A stretch of 64,000 nt of DNA from Chlamydomonas reinhardtii. Taxonomy: Eukaryota; Chlorophyta; Chlorophyceae; Chlamydomonadales; Chlamydomonadaceae. Under the pieces are notes generated by a model. That model saw only the letters and a program-made list of their open reading frames with translations, did not search any database and was not told where the DNA came from. Below are positions 45,641-56,900 of this stretch, piece by piece. Positions within the stretch are counted from its first letter, which is position 1. Each line of letters starts with the position of its first letter. Made by a program: the position numbers and the translations under genes. The DNA is taken from NCBI RefSeq assembly GCF_000002595.2, contig NC_057009.1, forward strand, positions 5,411,283 through 5,475,282. The letters are read 5' to 3'.

Positions 45641-48219
45641 AGCTAAAGCCGTGGGCTAGCAATCGCCGTGTGGCGATGCACGCGGCCAGGGCAGCGGCGG
45701 AAGGGACTGCTGGCATCGCCTTGTGTCTATGTGGGTGGCATGCAGGACTTGAGTTTGCCTAAGAACTGGTGGTGGGGATCCGAGTGTTGTGAGGCAACAG
45801 TGACGCAGGATTGTCCATGTGTACATCACCCTGTACGCCGGCTGAGTACGCCGGTATTCGAGTGTACTTGGCGAGCGGGTTTGTAGCCGCATAAGGAGGG
45901 TGTGTCCTGCGATCGCGGCCATCCAGGCAGGGTGCCTGATTCTTGCAGGATGCGATTGGCGAGTGCCTTCGTTGGAGGGTGATCTCGCCAGTCCTTTCAG
46001 AAGATTGGCTGCGGCGGTTGTGTGTGTCGAGCCCGGGTGAGAGGTAGCCCCACAGCGGCACAGCTGTAAGTGAGGTCCACGCCGGCGGCCCGGCGCGGTG
46101 CATCCACGTGTGTGGTCTACCGTCTACGCCTAGACCAGGGGATAAACGGTGCCACGGTGTGACTCCAGGTGCTTCAGACCTGACGTTGACCGGGCTTTAC
46201 ATTGGCGCCCAGTCGGTCGGCCCAGTGGGCAGGCTTCCAGACCCCATCATGCACCTCGTGGAATCCCCGATTCCCTGGCATGCACAGTAGCACATCGTCT
46301 CAGTAAGCTTCGGTGTTAACCCAAAAACCCAACAGGCACGCGCAGTCTTGCCCGCCACCACTGCCACCACAAGAAGAAAGCACGAGGCCCCGCCTTGAAT
46401 CTTGCTTGCGTGCCCAACCCGCATGGGCTGTTGTCCAGGCGGGTCTAGGTCACACACCAACCTCTCTATGAACCGTCACACTCTATGCATATTGCGCCTT
46501 TGCAGTCATCTGTCCTTGCAGTTCAGACTTCGAGTCTAGCACCGAGGCAAGTCGCCCCTGCTGCAGCTGTGGCACTGTGCCGTCTCTTCTTCAGTACAGG
46601 CACTTCCATCGGTGTGACGCAGGCCGTGACTACCCGCCGTACGAGGAAGCGCCTTATCCTGATCATGCCCGCAGTAGTATGTGTCTTGTCAGGTCACGCC
46701 CAACCCCGTACATCCCAAAATCCAACCATGCACACACGCCGTGATGCAAACAACCGACATCGACATCCTCAACATGTGTTCCCTTATTACGCTGCGCGTC
46801 GAACAAATGCCTTCGTCGTACATGCACCGCGTTGCTCAAGTAGTGCCGGTCAGCATCCTTGATCGCCAGCCGTCCCGACAACGCGTCACGCGAAGTCGCG
46901 CATTAGCATGGCCTTGCCTCCCGGCCCGCGATGCAGCACCCGCCGTCCCAGCTATCTGGCCCCCGCAAGTCTTCACTGCGGTCATGCTAGTTCTGTATCA
47001 TACATTCGTAGAGCTGGCACACGCTCATTGCATGGCCCAGTCTCACACAACCCCCCGCACGATCTGCCTGCCTCGCTGCGCTTTGGCCTTGCGGTAAACT
47101 GCAGCGACTGTGCGTAGCGTCTGGCAAATGCTCAAAACGGCACATTCCGGCACGGTCCGCAAGTCTGTCCGACGCTTGTCAGGCTGCAACCACCTTTGTG
47201 CGGCTCGTCGTGTGCAGTACACAATGCCTAAGACAACTCGTGCACGGGTTCAGGGGCTAGTAGCGACTACTTCGCCATCTGCCCTACGGCATGCCGCATT
47301 TCCTGTAACCACATTGACTCGTATCTCACACCATACGCTTGCTCCTGCTTCATTCGTTTCAAACACGGTATTGCGCTCTTCGCTGCCGCCTGGCCGCGTG
47401 GCCATGCACACAAAACATGATACACTCAGTGGCTGTATGCAATTGTAAAGTGCAGGCGGGGTTACTAAGGAAATGCCACCAAAGCGCGAGCACCCGGCTT
47501 GCATGTTGCATGCGTGGAAGCTGGGTAGTTGCGAGCGCGCAACCCCACGCACATAACACCTGCCAATCAGCATGCTGCCTCCTCCTCCGGTCAGACTTAG
47601 GTCAGTCAGGTAGTCAAACGCACGTCAAAGTAAGTAGTTCAACACACCCACCGTCCTGTCATACAAAGAAAGAAAGAATGCGCCAGCTGGCGGAGCCCGT
47701 ACGAAGATGCAGCAACTGCTGCACGGGCTGATGCCGGGAGTATGTTGCTGTCGCCGAGCGCTGGAAATTCCCGTAGCCACTGGAGCCGCTGGGTGCCATT
47801 GCTGTGGTAGTGCGGGCTCTGCGCGGTGCTGCAACTGCTATACGCATAGTGCCTAGGCGGCGGCCAGTCGCAATCGCGGCTAGCAGCCACGTTGCGTCCA
47901 CGCTGGCTACGGCCCACTAGGCCCACAACCCAGCCCCACCGAGCTGGCATATGCCGTTGCTGCTATTAGAGCCACCCACTCGCGGCCATCCCCATGCATC
48001 AGCAGTGACCCCTGACCAGGACATGTCGGCCAGGTGCCCAACGGTCTGCAGCATTCCGCTGCCTGCGCGCATGCGGGGATGGCCTGGCCTGACGCCCCCG
48101 AAGCAAGCAGAAGACAGCTCCCTGCTAATTGGCAGCTGATGCGCCACCAGGCCGGAGGCGCCGGCACCAGCAGCAGTCCAGCGGCAGCAGCCGCCGCTGC
48201 TGCTGCCGCATCCACCATT
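45641..48219. other. Convergent intergenic region (HOP2 and phosphatase 3' sides)
   Basis: More than 2.5 kb with no supportable gene. ORFs are short, show no domain and lack coherent splicing. The right part presumably contains the phosphatase 3' UTR, but no minus-strand TGTAA was found close to its stop. Confidence 0.4.
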
Positions 48220-49989
48220 TTAGCCCCCGAGCTCCCGCAGCCCGAGGTTTGCCCCGAGCACGGTCCGCACGTCGGGCGCGTGCTCCAGCTCGTTGAGCAC
48301 CGGCAGCAGCTCCAGCAGCTCCTGCGCACCCGCAAAAACGATGACCAAGAGGTGGTCGGTTCAGCAGCCCCAATCGCCGCGTCAGCGGACAGGACCGTCA
48401 TGGCGCGCTGTGGGTCTCATGGGCATCCAAAACCAGTGCCCGCTTGCCTGGCTGTCCAACTCCGATACTCGCAGCCCGTTCTGTTGCTAGAGCAGCCAAT
48501 GCTGACGCTGACGCCATTCCGCACTCCGCTGTCCCTTGTGCAACCATTCTATCTTCCACGGGCCTTACCCCATTGCAACAATGCCAAACCCCTTTGCCTT
48601 GCCCCGCTTCCCGTCCGCCCCACCTGGTCGTCCATGTTGTCGATGAATGTGCTGATGGGCACCGCGTTGGCGGGCTGGAACACGTACGAGTGCGGCGAGT
48701 TGTCCACTGCGGAGTGGCAGCGCGTACCGGGCGGGTCAGATTCAGAAAGGTAAGGGTAGGTGGACGCAGCGCGGCTATGAAACTGTAAAGGCCGGCCTGA
48801 GATAACAAGGGACCGATGATCCTGGCGTGGCCGAACAAAGAGAGCCTACTCCGTTGGCGGTGCATCAAGCGGTGTGTCCCACCCCCACGGAAACCACACC
48901 ATAGCACAGCCGGTGGCCCCCTGCCGCCGCATAGCGCCCCGCCTGCCGCTGCCCCTCTGCACAGAGGCAGCACGCGCCATGTGTGCTCGCCGCTAACGGC
49001 GCTCACCGATGATTGTTTGCGACAGGTCTCGCCCCAGGCAGCTCAGGTCCTTGACGTAGTTGCCCTCGTAGGGGAAACACGATTCCCGGAATAGCCGCCA
49101 CCGCACGAGCTGCTGCTTGTCGAGGAGGTCTAAAAGCGGGTCCGCGTACTTAGCGAGGCTGGCCGTGAACACCACCACCTCGAAGCGCGCGCCGACGCTC
49201 TCCATGAAGTGGTCGCACCACGGCCGCTTTAGTACGTACACGTCCACTAGCTTGCCGTCCACCTCCACCGGCAGGATATAGTCTGAGGCAGCGCGGACCG
49301 CCAGGAAATGTCAGCGCATGCGTGACCGAGATGCTCACTAAAGCGTGCACTGAACAGCAGCCGCGCGCCCGACACAACAAGGATCTATGTCCATGGATTG
49401 CTGGCGACCATAGCATTCTTAAGGATGCAATTCGGAAGCCCAACCAGCCGGCGACATGGAGGAGATGGAGCGAGTGCTCTCTCGTTCCTGCCCGACGAGA
49501 CCCACCCGGGTTGGGGATAGGCTTGAAGGAGGAGTGCACCAGCGTCTCGTCGAGGTCCAGCACCAGGGTCTTCTTGCTGTGGTCGTCGGACCGTTTCGGC
49601 CCTATGAGCTGCTCCCGGTGCACCTTGGGGGGCTGTGGCGGAACAAAGCGACCGCCGCTATACTCTCCGTCTTGTGCATGCCGGAAGTACCCCTGGCTCT
49701 GCGGTGCGAAGCAGCAGAGGAGCGACCGGAACCGCCTTCGCCAGCTTTTGGGCTGTGGTTGCTGGGCTACGCGGAAGGGCGCCACCGGCCTGTGCGCTGT
49801 GACGGACGTGACCTGCGTAATAACGCTGGACACGTCGACGACGCTGGGCTTCTCGGGAGCGCCGGGCTGACTTGAAAGCGTTGTTGTGCCATCTGAGTCC
49901 TCCGCTGGCGGGCCTTCCCCGTTGACCAGAGGCTTCGCTAGTATGTTCTCGTCATTTTGAGGGTCGTGGGAGGAGCTTGGGGGTAACAT
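48220..49989 (-). CDS. SCP/FCP1-type CTD phosphatase (HAD family)
   Basis: Four coding exons: 49989-49506, 49282-49007, 48706-48624 and 48321-48220, giving 314 residues. The catalytic DxDxT signature is [14 protein letters not shown] (DLDET at about 145-149). Other family blocks are [55 protein letters not shown] and ENAV-like [10 protein letters not shown], in the order seen in CTDSP/SCP small phosphatases. These dephosphorylate serines in the RNA polymerase II C-terminal domain or other phosphoproteins. The first 135 residues are a disordered, Ser/Pro/Gln-rich extension. The start is taken at 49989. An acceptor (TTTCAG) at about 50049 suggests a 5' UTR intron, and an in-frame ATG at 50181 in an otherwise open frame is the alternative. 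It is head-to-head with RRP41. Confidence 0.9.
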
Positions 49990-50496
49990 CCTCCCCCGAA
50001 GAGAGAATTTGAGGCAACGGACTTCAACTCTTCGTTGGTAGAAGCTCTGAAAGGCAAGGGAAAAGTAATACAGTATTCGAACAATTGTTAATGCCCCCTC
50101 CAGCCAGTCCCGCCTCGACAAAGTTTTGCGGGATGAGTCCCCCCGCCAGCCCAAAGCCGGAGCTGTGTTTCGCCCGTGCATGCATTACGCGCTAACATTA
50201 CCCCTACTCACTTTATTCTATTGCAGACTGGAAGCTTTTGTTACTGTCGAGCAGACTTTCAAGGCAAAATCCTCTACACTCCTTCATTTCTTTGGGGTTT
50301 CCAGCTCCATATAATTGCTAACAATATAAATACAAAAACGCGATTCATTAGTGTTATTCAATTCTGCCGGGCCTTGACGCCGTGGCCACATCGGCGGCAG
50401 CCCTGCTCGCCCCCTGACATATCCAGCGTCAGCCTTCCGAAATTCAACACGCTTTACACTCAACGAAGTGGTGACTGAGGCGAACACATAAGCAGC
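49990..50496. promoter_or_regulatory. Probable bidirectional promoter, phosphatase / RRP41
   Basis: This stretch of about 500 bases lies between two diverging start codons. It is AT-rich from about 50190 to 50350. A plus-strand TATAAA lies at 50325-50330, about 170 bases before the RRP41 ATG. The left part probably holds 5' UTR and a 5' UTR intron of the phosphatase. Confidence 0.5.
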
Positions 50497-53220
50497 ATGG
50501 AGTTTGTCTCGCCAGAGGGGCTGCGGCTGGACGGCCGGCGGCCGCGTGAGCTGCGGCGAATAAACTGCCAGCTAGACGTGCTGTCAAACGCGGATGGCTC
50601 GGCCATATTCGAGATGGGCAACACCAAGGTGTGTGTGTGGGGGGGGGGGGAGGGGGTAGAGTTCAAGGGGGGCGGTAGCCCAGGCAGGGGAGGTGCGGGA
50701 GCGGGGGCAGGGGGAAGGCTTGGGTGGCAGGCTAGCTGCAGCCACCACATTCATGGATTCACCCACGGCCCAGTCGCTCGAGGCTCATGTCGCATACAGC
50801 TATGCCCTCAAGTACGTGGCACCCGGGCTTCATACAAGCGCTCGCCCGGCCATGACTGTGTGTCTGTTTCCACACACTGTTCCCACACAATGCTTCCAGT
50901 ATGTGCCTAGGCCCTTTGGGGTAGCCCGGTAAACCAGCCGCCCCGTGTCGGCTCCAACCCCACCTGACCACACGCCCTCACGACCCCGGGGCCGCTCCAG
51001 GTGCTGGCAGCCGTGTTTGGGCCGCACGCGGTGACCCGGCGCTCCGAGCTGCGGGAGGAGGGCGCGCTGGTGGTGTGCGAGTACTCCATGGCGGCCTTCA
51101 GCACGGGTGAGGGCGCGACAGGGCTGGGGAGAGGGCTGCAGGGAGGGCTGGAGAGAGAGGGCTGGAGGATGGTCTTGGTCAATGCCATAGGGCACAAAAC
51201 AAGCCCCGAAGCTTGTCAGGAGGCCCGGGGCGGGTGAGGAGGGGTTATTTGGCCGTGCACATGGCGCATGCCAGAGCCGGAATGAAGTGTGAGGACCCAA
51301 AGCGGCTCCGCCGCCAGGGCACGGAGCGCTGGGCATGAGAGCTAGGTCCTGCAGCTCAGCAGTCCAGCTCCTGCTCCCCCCGCTCCCATGCTCCCACCCC
51401 GCCGCTCCTCAACCCGCCACGCCTGGACGCACTGCGCCCCCGCCTCCCCACGTTCGCGTGCCGGGCAGGCGAACGGCGGCGTCGCGGCAAGGGCGACCGG
51501 CGCTCTACTGAGCTGAGCATGGTGATCCGCAACACGCTGGAGCAGGCGGTCATCACGGAGCTGCTGCCGCGCAGCCAGATAGACGTGTACGTGCAGGTGG
51601 GCGATGCAGGACAGGCAGGCAGGCAGGGGAGGGCACATGCCCGAGCCGTGCGACGAGATGGGGAGTCAGAGGCGAGGCAGGCATATGCGCGCATGCGTGC
51701 GTGCGTGCGTGCGTGCATGCGTGCGTGCGTGCGTGCGTGCTGTCGGAGTCCAGTCAGCCACCTAGCGAGCATGCCCGAACAGCAGCGGCCAGAACTCGCA
51801 GCACGTGCAAATGGCTCGAGGCAAGGCCAGCGAGCAGGCGCGTCGTAGCAGGGCCAATATGAAGGTAGCCGGGTTTTCGAATGTGCGCTGACGTGGAAAC
51901 CAGGCGGAAGTCAGCGGTGCCAGGGCGACCCCCGAACTCGTCTGCGTGCACACACACATACACGCATGCATGCCTCATGTGCCAGCCATCAACATTGCAC
52001 ACGCCGCGGCGCCCAGCATTCCCCTCTGCACTTCGCATCTGCGACATGAAAGAGATCCAACACTCCGTCTTGCATGGGCGCCATTTATCAGGTGCTCCAG
52101 GCGGACGGCGGCACTCGCTGCGCCGCCATCAACGCGGCTGTGCTGGCGCTGGCGGCGGCGGGTGTGCCGCTGCGGGACCTGGTGGCGGGCTGTGCGGCGG
52201 GGTACCTGGACGGCACAGCGCTGCTGGACCTGAACTACACAGAGGTGCGGGAGGGAAAGGGGAGAAGGTGTTTGTTTGACAGTTCCCGGTAGTCCAAAAC
52301 CATTGCGGAAGAAATTGAGGCCCAGAGGCTCGTGACCAGCCCACCCTTGCGGAGGAGGTGGGGGCTGCGGGAAGAGACTGGCGGTGTGGGCATTGTCGGC
52401 GACCCTGTGGGCTTACCCTGTTCCCCTGTACGCGCACCTTCTCTGACGGGGTATTAGCCGTCCTTGAAAAGGAGGGCCTGTCCACTGTGCAACTGTTGCC
52501 CATCTTTGCACCGCCCCCCGCTACCCCTCTCGTGCGCACATGTTCTTTGCAGTTGCCCCTCATTTGTGCTCTCGCGCTCTCATTCTCATACACACATGCA
52601 CATACATAGTCTTGCGGGCTTCCTTCCCTCGCGCACAGGACTCTGGCGGCGGCCCCGACCTGTGCGTGGCTCTGGCTCCGCGGCTGGACTCGCTATACCT
52701 GGTGCAGATGGACAACCGGCTGCCCGTGGACACATTCCAGGTGGGTGGGGGGCGGGGAGGAGGAAGAGAAGGGGGCCAGGACAGGACGGGGGGAGGGGCA
52801 GGAAGGCCGGGACAGGAAGGCTGGGGCGCAGACAGGGAGGGTAAGCGAGGGGTGGGCTCATGATGGTGCCACAAGCAGCAGTGCGGGGGCTGGTGGCGAG
52901 GCAGGGGCACGCAGACGATGCAGAGAGCGTGGGCGCAAGGGCGGCTGCCCTCTGACAGCCATCCCCCCCACCACGGTATGGAATGCGTCGCGTGTGCCCG
53001 CTGTACCTCTGGCCGTCGGCACTTCACTTCATATTTGATACACACCATCCCATGGATGGCTACCCCCCCCCCCCGCCTGTGCGCTGCACCCGCCCGCCTG
53101 CAGGCTGTCATGGAGCTGGCTCGTGAGGGCTGCCGCACCATCAGCGGCGTCATGCGGGCGGCGCTGCTGGAGCACACACAGCGACTGGCGGTGGCGAGAG
53201 GCATCACTGCAGCCGTGTAG
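50497..53220 (+). CDS. RRP41: Exosome core subunit RRP41 (EXOSC4, RNase PH family)
   Basis: Six exons: 50497-50628, 51001-51106, 51469-51596, 52092-52244, 52639-52740 and 53104-53220, giving 245 residues, the same length as the human protein. Family signatures are [75 protein letters not shown] and LDLNYTEDSGG. RRP41 is one of six RNase PH-like subunits of the 9-subunit exosome ring that threads RNA to RRP6/RRP44 for processing and decay. In plants RRP41 retains phosphorolytic activity; here the Arg/Asp-containing motifs look intact, but activity was not judged residue by residue. All phases join. Intron 3 holds a TGCG microsatellite. TGTAA lies at about 53874. Confidence 0.95.
51691..51740 (+). 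repeat. (TGCG)n microsatellite in RRP41 intron 3
   Basis: About a dozen GTGC/TGCG units with two CATG interruptions, intronic. Confidence 0.9.
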
Positions 53221-53994
53221 CCGCGCGTGGGGGCGGCGTGTGGGCGGGGGCTTTGGGGGTGCTGGGGGAGTGTGGGCGGCTTTGGGGGGTTGTGAGCGGG
53301 CTCTGAGGGGGGGAAGTGCAGGTGGTGGGACACGCGAGGTGCGAGGATCGCGAGAGCCTGAAGCAGAGGTGGCGTCCGCTGTGTTAAAGTGCGGATGTGC
53401 GAGCGAGGGTTCCGGGGTGGTGGTGGTGGTGTGCGGTCACGGCTAGGCGACTGTGTGTGCAGCGGCTGCTCGCGGGGATGGGGCCACAGCGCGACGCTGC
53501 ATGGCGGGGCGCCGGGGCGCGGTGCAGGGCTTGCCGCGCGAGGGGCTGAGGCAGGAGGCGCACTGTGTGTGGAGGGAGGCATGTGGTGCTTACAGCAAGG
53601 AGATCAGTGCGCGGAGGATGAGTCAAGTCGCTTTCGGACAGGTTCCCTGGAAGGCTTCGACTTACATGTTGTTCGAGAGGTGTTGCGTGCCGATTGCGCG
53701 GCGTGACGGATGTTCATGTTGCGGGCGCACAATGCTGGTAGCTTGATTGGATGCAGGTGGACACCAGTGCATGCTCGCAGGGTAGTTCATGGGCGAGATG
53801 GTGCACTCCAGGAGCCGAAGACAGAACCGGGCGGGTCGGCGGGGGTGGCGGGCAGTAAGTATTGCACCAACCGTGTAAGCCACGGGCACGCGTGCCGTCG
53901 AACCTTTCGTTCCGTTTCGTTTAATTGCGATTCCCGGGCTTTGGACGTATACATGCTGGCACGTAGAAGCCCTTAGACACGGGCAGAACGTGCT
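53221..53994. other. Tandem intergenic region RRP41 to NGN-domain gene
   Basis: The RRP41 3' UTR probably ends after TGTAA (53874-53878), so the downstream promoter is squeezed into little over 100 bases unless an earlier polyadenylation site is used. No gene is seen. Confidence 0.45.
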
Positions 53995-56900
53995 ATGAGC
54001 GCATTCGTAGCTCGCAAATTTCTGGGTTACCCGGCTGCAGTGCAGCCCGGGCTAACCCGGCCGGCATCAGCAAGATGCGTTGCTGCCCATGCTCGGCGAG
54101 CTCGCAAGGCCACTGAGGAGGCGCCCATGGAGGAGAATACCGCGGCGGCTGACGCGTCCATTCCCACGCGTACGCGACGGACTCGTGCGACCGCAATAAT
54201 TGAGGACGTTAATGCAGTGGACGCGGGTGCTACGGCAAAGCCCGCTCGTGCCACCAGGCGAAAGGCTGTTGACGGTGAAATTGCTGCGGAAATTGCGGTC
54301 GAGGTTGAGGCTGAGGCCGCAGCCAAGCCCAAGCGGGCCAGCCGCAAGAAGACCGTGACGGAATCGGGCCCTGAACTAATTACCAGCCTCGGCGGAGACT
54401 CGGGCGCGGGCGAGGCCGGCGCCGGGGCCGAGGCCGAGGCCCCCGCCAAGCCCAAGCGGGCTGGTCGCCGCAAGACGGTCACGGCGACCCCCGAGGACGC
54501 CGAGGCCGCAGCCGGCGGGGCGGAGGCGGAGGCCGAGCAGCCCAAGCCGAAGAAGCGCGCCAGCGCGGGACGCAAGACCAAGACCGCGGCAGAGGCGGAG
54601 GCGGCAGAGCCGGAGAGCGTGGAGGGACTGCCCGACGTCACGTCGGCCCGCGCCCGGCGCCTGCTTCCTGACTCGGGGCTGAACCTGGGGCTGGACCTGT
54701 CGGGTGGGGCGGCGGCGGCGGCGGCAGCCGGCGGGGCACGGCGCGGGCGCCGCACCACCGTCGCAGTTGCGGAGGAGGCAGCGGAGGCGGGCGCAGCGGC
54801 GGAGGGCGCGGCGGAGGAGGCCGCCGCCGCCGGCGCGGCGGTGCGGGCGGCCCGGCGGCGGGCGGGCGGGCGGCGCGCGGGCGCGGCGGCTGCGGCGGTG
54901 ACGGAGGCGGTGGCGGAGAAGACGTTGTCAGAGCTGGCGGTGCGGAAGGCGCCCAACGGGTGCGTGCGTGTGGGGGGGGGGAGGGGTCCATTCATGTATG
55001 TGTGGGGAGGGGTGTAAGACTGACAGGGTGGTTGGTGGTGTGTGTGTTTTGGGGGGTGGGGATGGGATGGCGCCTGGTGGCTGTGGGTTGGGGATGCGGG
55101 AGCCAAACCCGGAAGGCGCACCGGGGTGCACACTGCGAATGTCTGGCCGCTGCACGCGGGTGGTGGTGGTTGGCTGGGGCCGGGGGGAAGGGGCCGGGGA
55201 GGCGTGGCGGGGCACGGACAGGGGCACAGGGGCACAGGGGCGGGGCGGCGGCGTGCAGGTGCACGCGTGCGCTGTGTACGAGTGGCCGCCGCCCACATGC
55301 TGCGTTGTGATCTCCTCTCTAACCCCCGCCCCCCTCCTCTCCTAACCCCCCTACTATGCTACTGTACCTGGCTACGCCTTCACTTCTTAACTAATCATGA
55401 ATGTAACCCCCTCCTCTGCTCCTCTCCTACCCCCTGCTGCAGGACGGTGCTGGGCATCAACCGGGCGGCTCTGGGCATGGGCAAGCGGCAGTGGTGGGCG
55501 CTGGGGGTGAGTAGTGCTGTTGGCGCCTGGGAGTGGCGAACTTACCGGGAACGGTGAGAGTAAACCGTCATCCTGTCCTCCTACTCATACTCGGGCTTGG
55601 ACTCCTACTACTCCTGCTCCTACTTCACCGCCGCGTCCCTGCTGACCCTGTAACCGCTGCCCCCCTCCCCCCCTCGGGTCTGTAGGTGAGTGCGGGCGGC
55701 GAGAAGCGCTGGGCGGAGCAGCTGCGCACCAAGCTGGTGGACCGGGTGCCGCAGCTCATGGACCCGGAGACGGGTGAGCACAGGGGGGGGGGGAGGCGGA
55801 CACACGGGGGGGGGCGGCGGACACAGAGGGGGATGGGCGGACACACGGGAGGGGGAAAGTGGCCGGGGAGGGGAAAGGGGGCGGGGAAGGGAAAGGGGCC
55901 CGGGGGAGGGGAAAGGGGGCGGGGAAGGGAAAGGGAAAGGGGCCCGGGGGAGGGGGAAGGGGGTGGGAGAGGGGAAGAGGGGCGGGGGGATGCCGGGGTA
56001 GTCACAGCCGCCCCTGGAGTGAGTGGTGACCCCAGGGCGGGAATTCCTGCTTCTGGTTGCAGTTTGGTAGTCAGCAAGCCGCAAGTGAAGACGTAGGGAG
56101 TGAGCAGCAGATGAAGCGAACGAGGGCGGGGCGTAGCCGTTCGTGACGAAGGGATGGGGTACCGCAGTCATCTGCATACCCGATTCAACTGAGGGTCGGC
56201 GGCGTCATTATATATGTCTCGGTCGTGACGGATGAAGCGGTGGAGCCCGCATTGCAGGGTTGCGGGTGCGTTGGCGGGCCCTGTGTGAGAGAGCAAGGGC
56301 CTCCTTTCCCTGCTACATAATCATGGGGCCCAGCCCTTAGGGAATTGGGGGCACACTAACCCTTCCCTCCTCGCCGCCTTACCCGGCACGCCCCACCTTC
56401 CCCCGACACGCCACCCCCTGCACCGCTTTTTCAAACATCCTTGCAACCCCCACAGGCAAGATGGCTCCCTCGCTGTCCCTTGTTGAGATCTGGGTGCCTG
56501 AGCGCAAGACCAAGACCCTGGCCAAGAAGACAGGCAACGTCATCTCCAAGAAGGTGGGTGGAAGGGAGGGGACGCCGAGGGGGGAGGAGGGGAAAAGGGC
56601 AGCGGCACAGCAGGGGGGGCGGAGCGCAGGTGTGTGTGCCATGCGGAAGCCGCTTTCGGCGCACGGACGCTCGCCGCTCTCACCCGCCCCGGCCTGCGCC
56701 CACGGTCTGCGCCCTTAACTTCGAACTTACTGCCGTCCCTGCCCACCCCACCCCACCCCGCCACCCCACCCCACCCCCTCAGGTGGTGTACAAGGAGGGC
56801 TGGGTGTACCTGAACGCGGTCCTGGACGAGACCCTGATGGGCGTGGTGGAGGAGTGCCGCGGCTTCACGCTGTGGCGGGGCGAGCAGGACTACGTGCTGG

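Noticed and set aside
49990-50181. N-terminal extension of the phosphatase to an ATG at 50181
   Set aside because: A strong TTTCAG acceptor at about 50049 suggests that this part is a 5' UTR exon and intron. Kept only as an alternative.
52560-53582. 340-codon minus-strand open frame over RRP41 exons
   Set aside because: Pro/Ser-rich antisense shadow; the plus strand carries verified RRP41 exons here.
54027-55298. 423-codon minus-strand open frame
   Set aside because: It is the antisense shadow of the Ala/Lys-rich first exon of the NGN gene, a common effect of GC-rich codon use.
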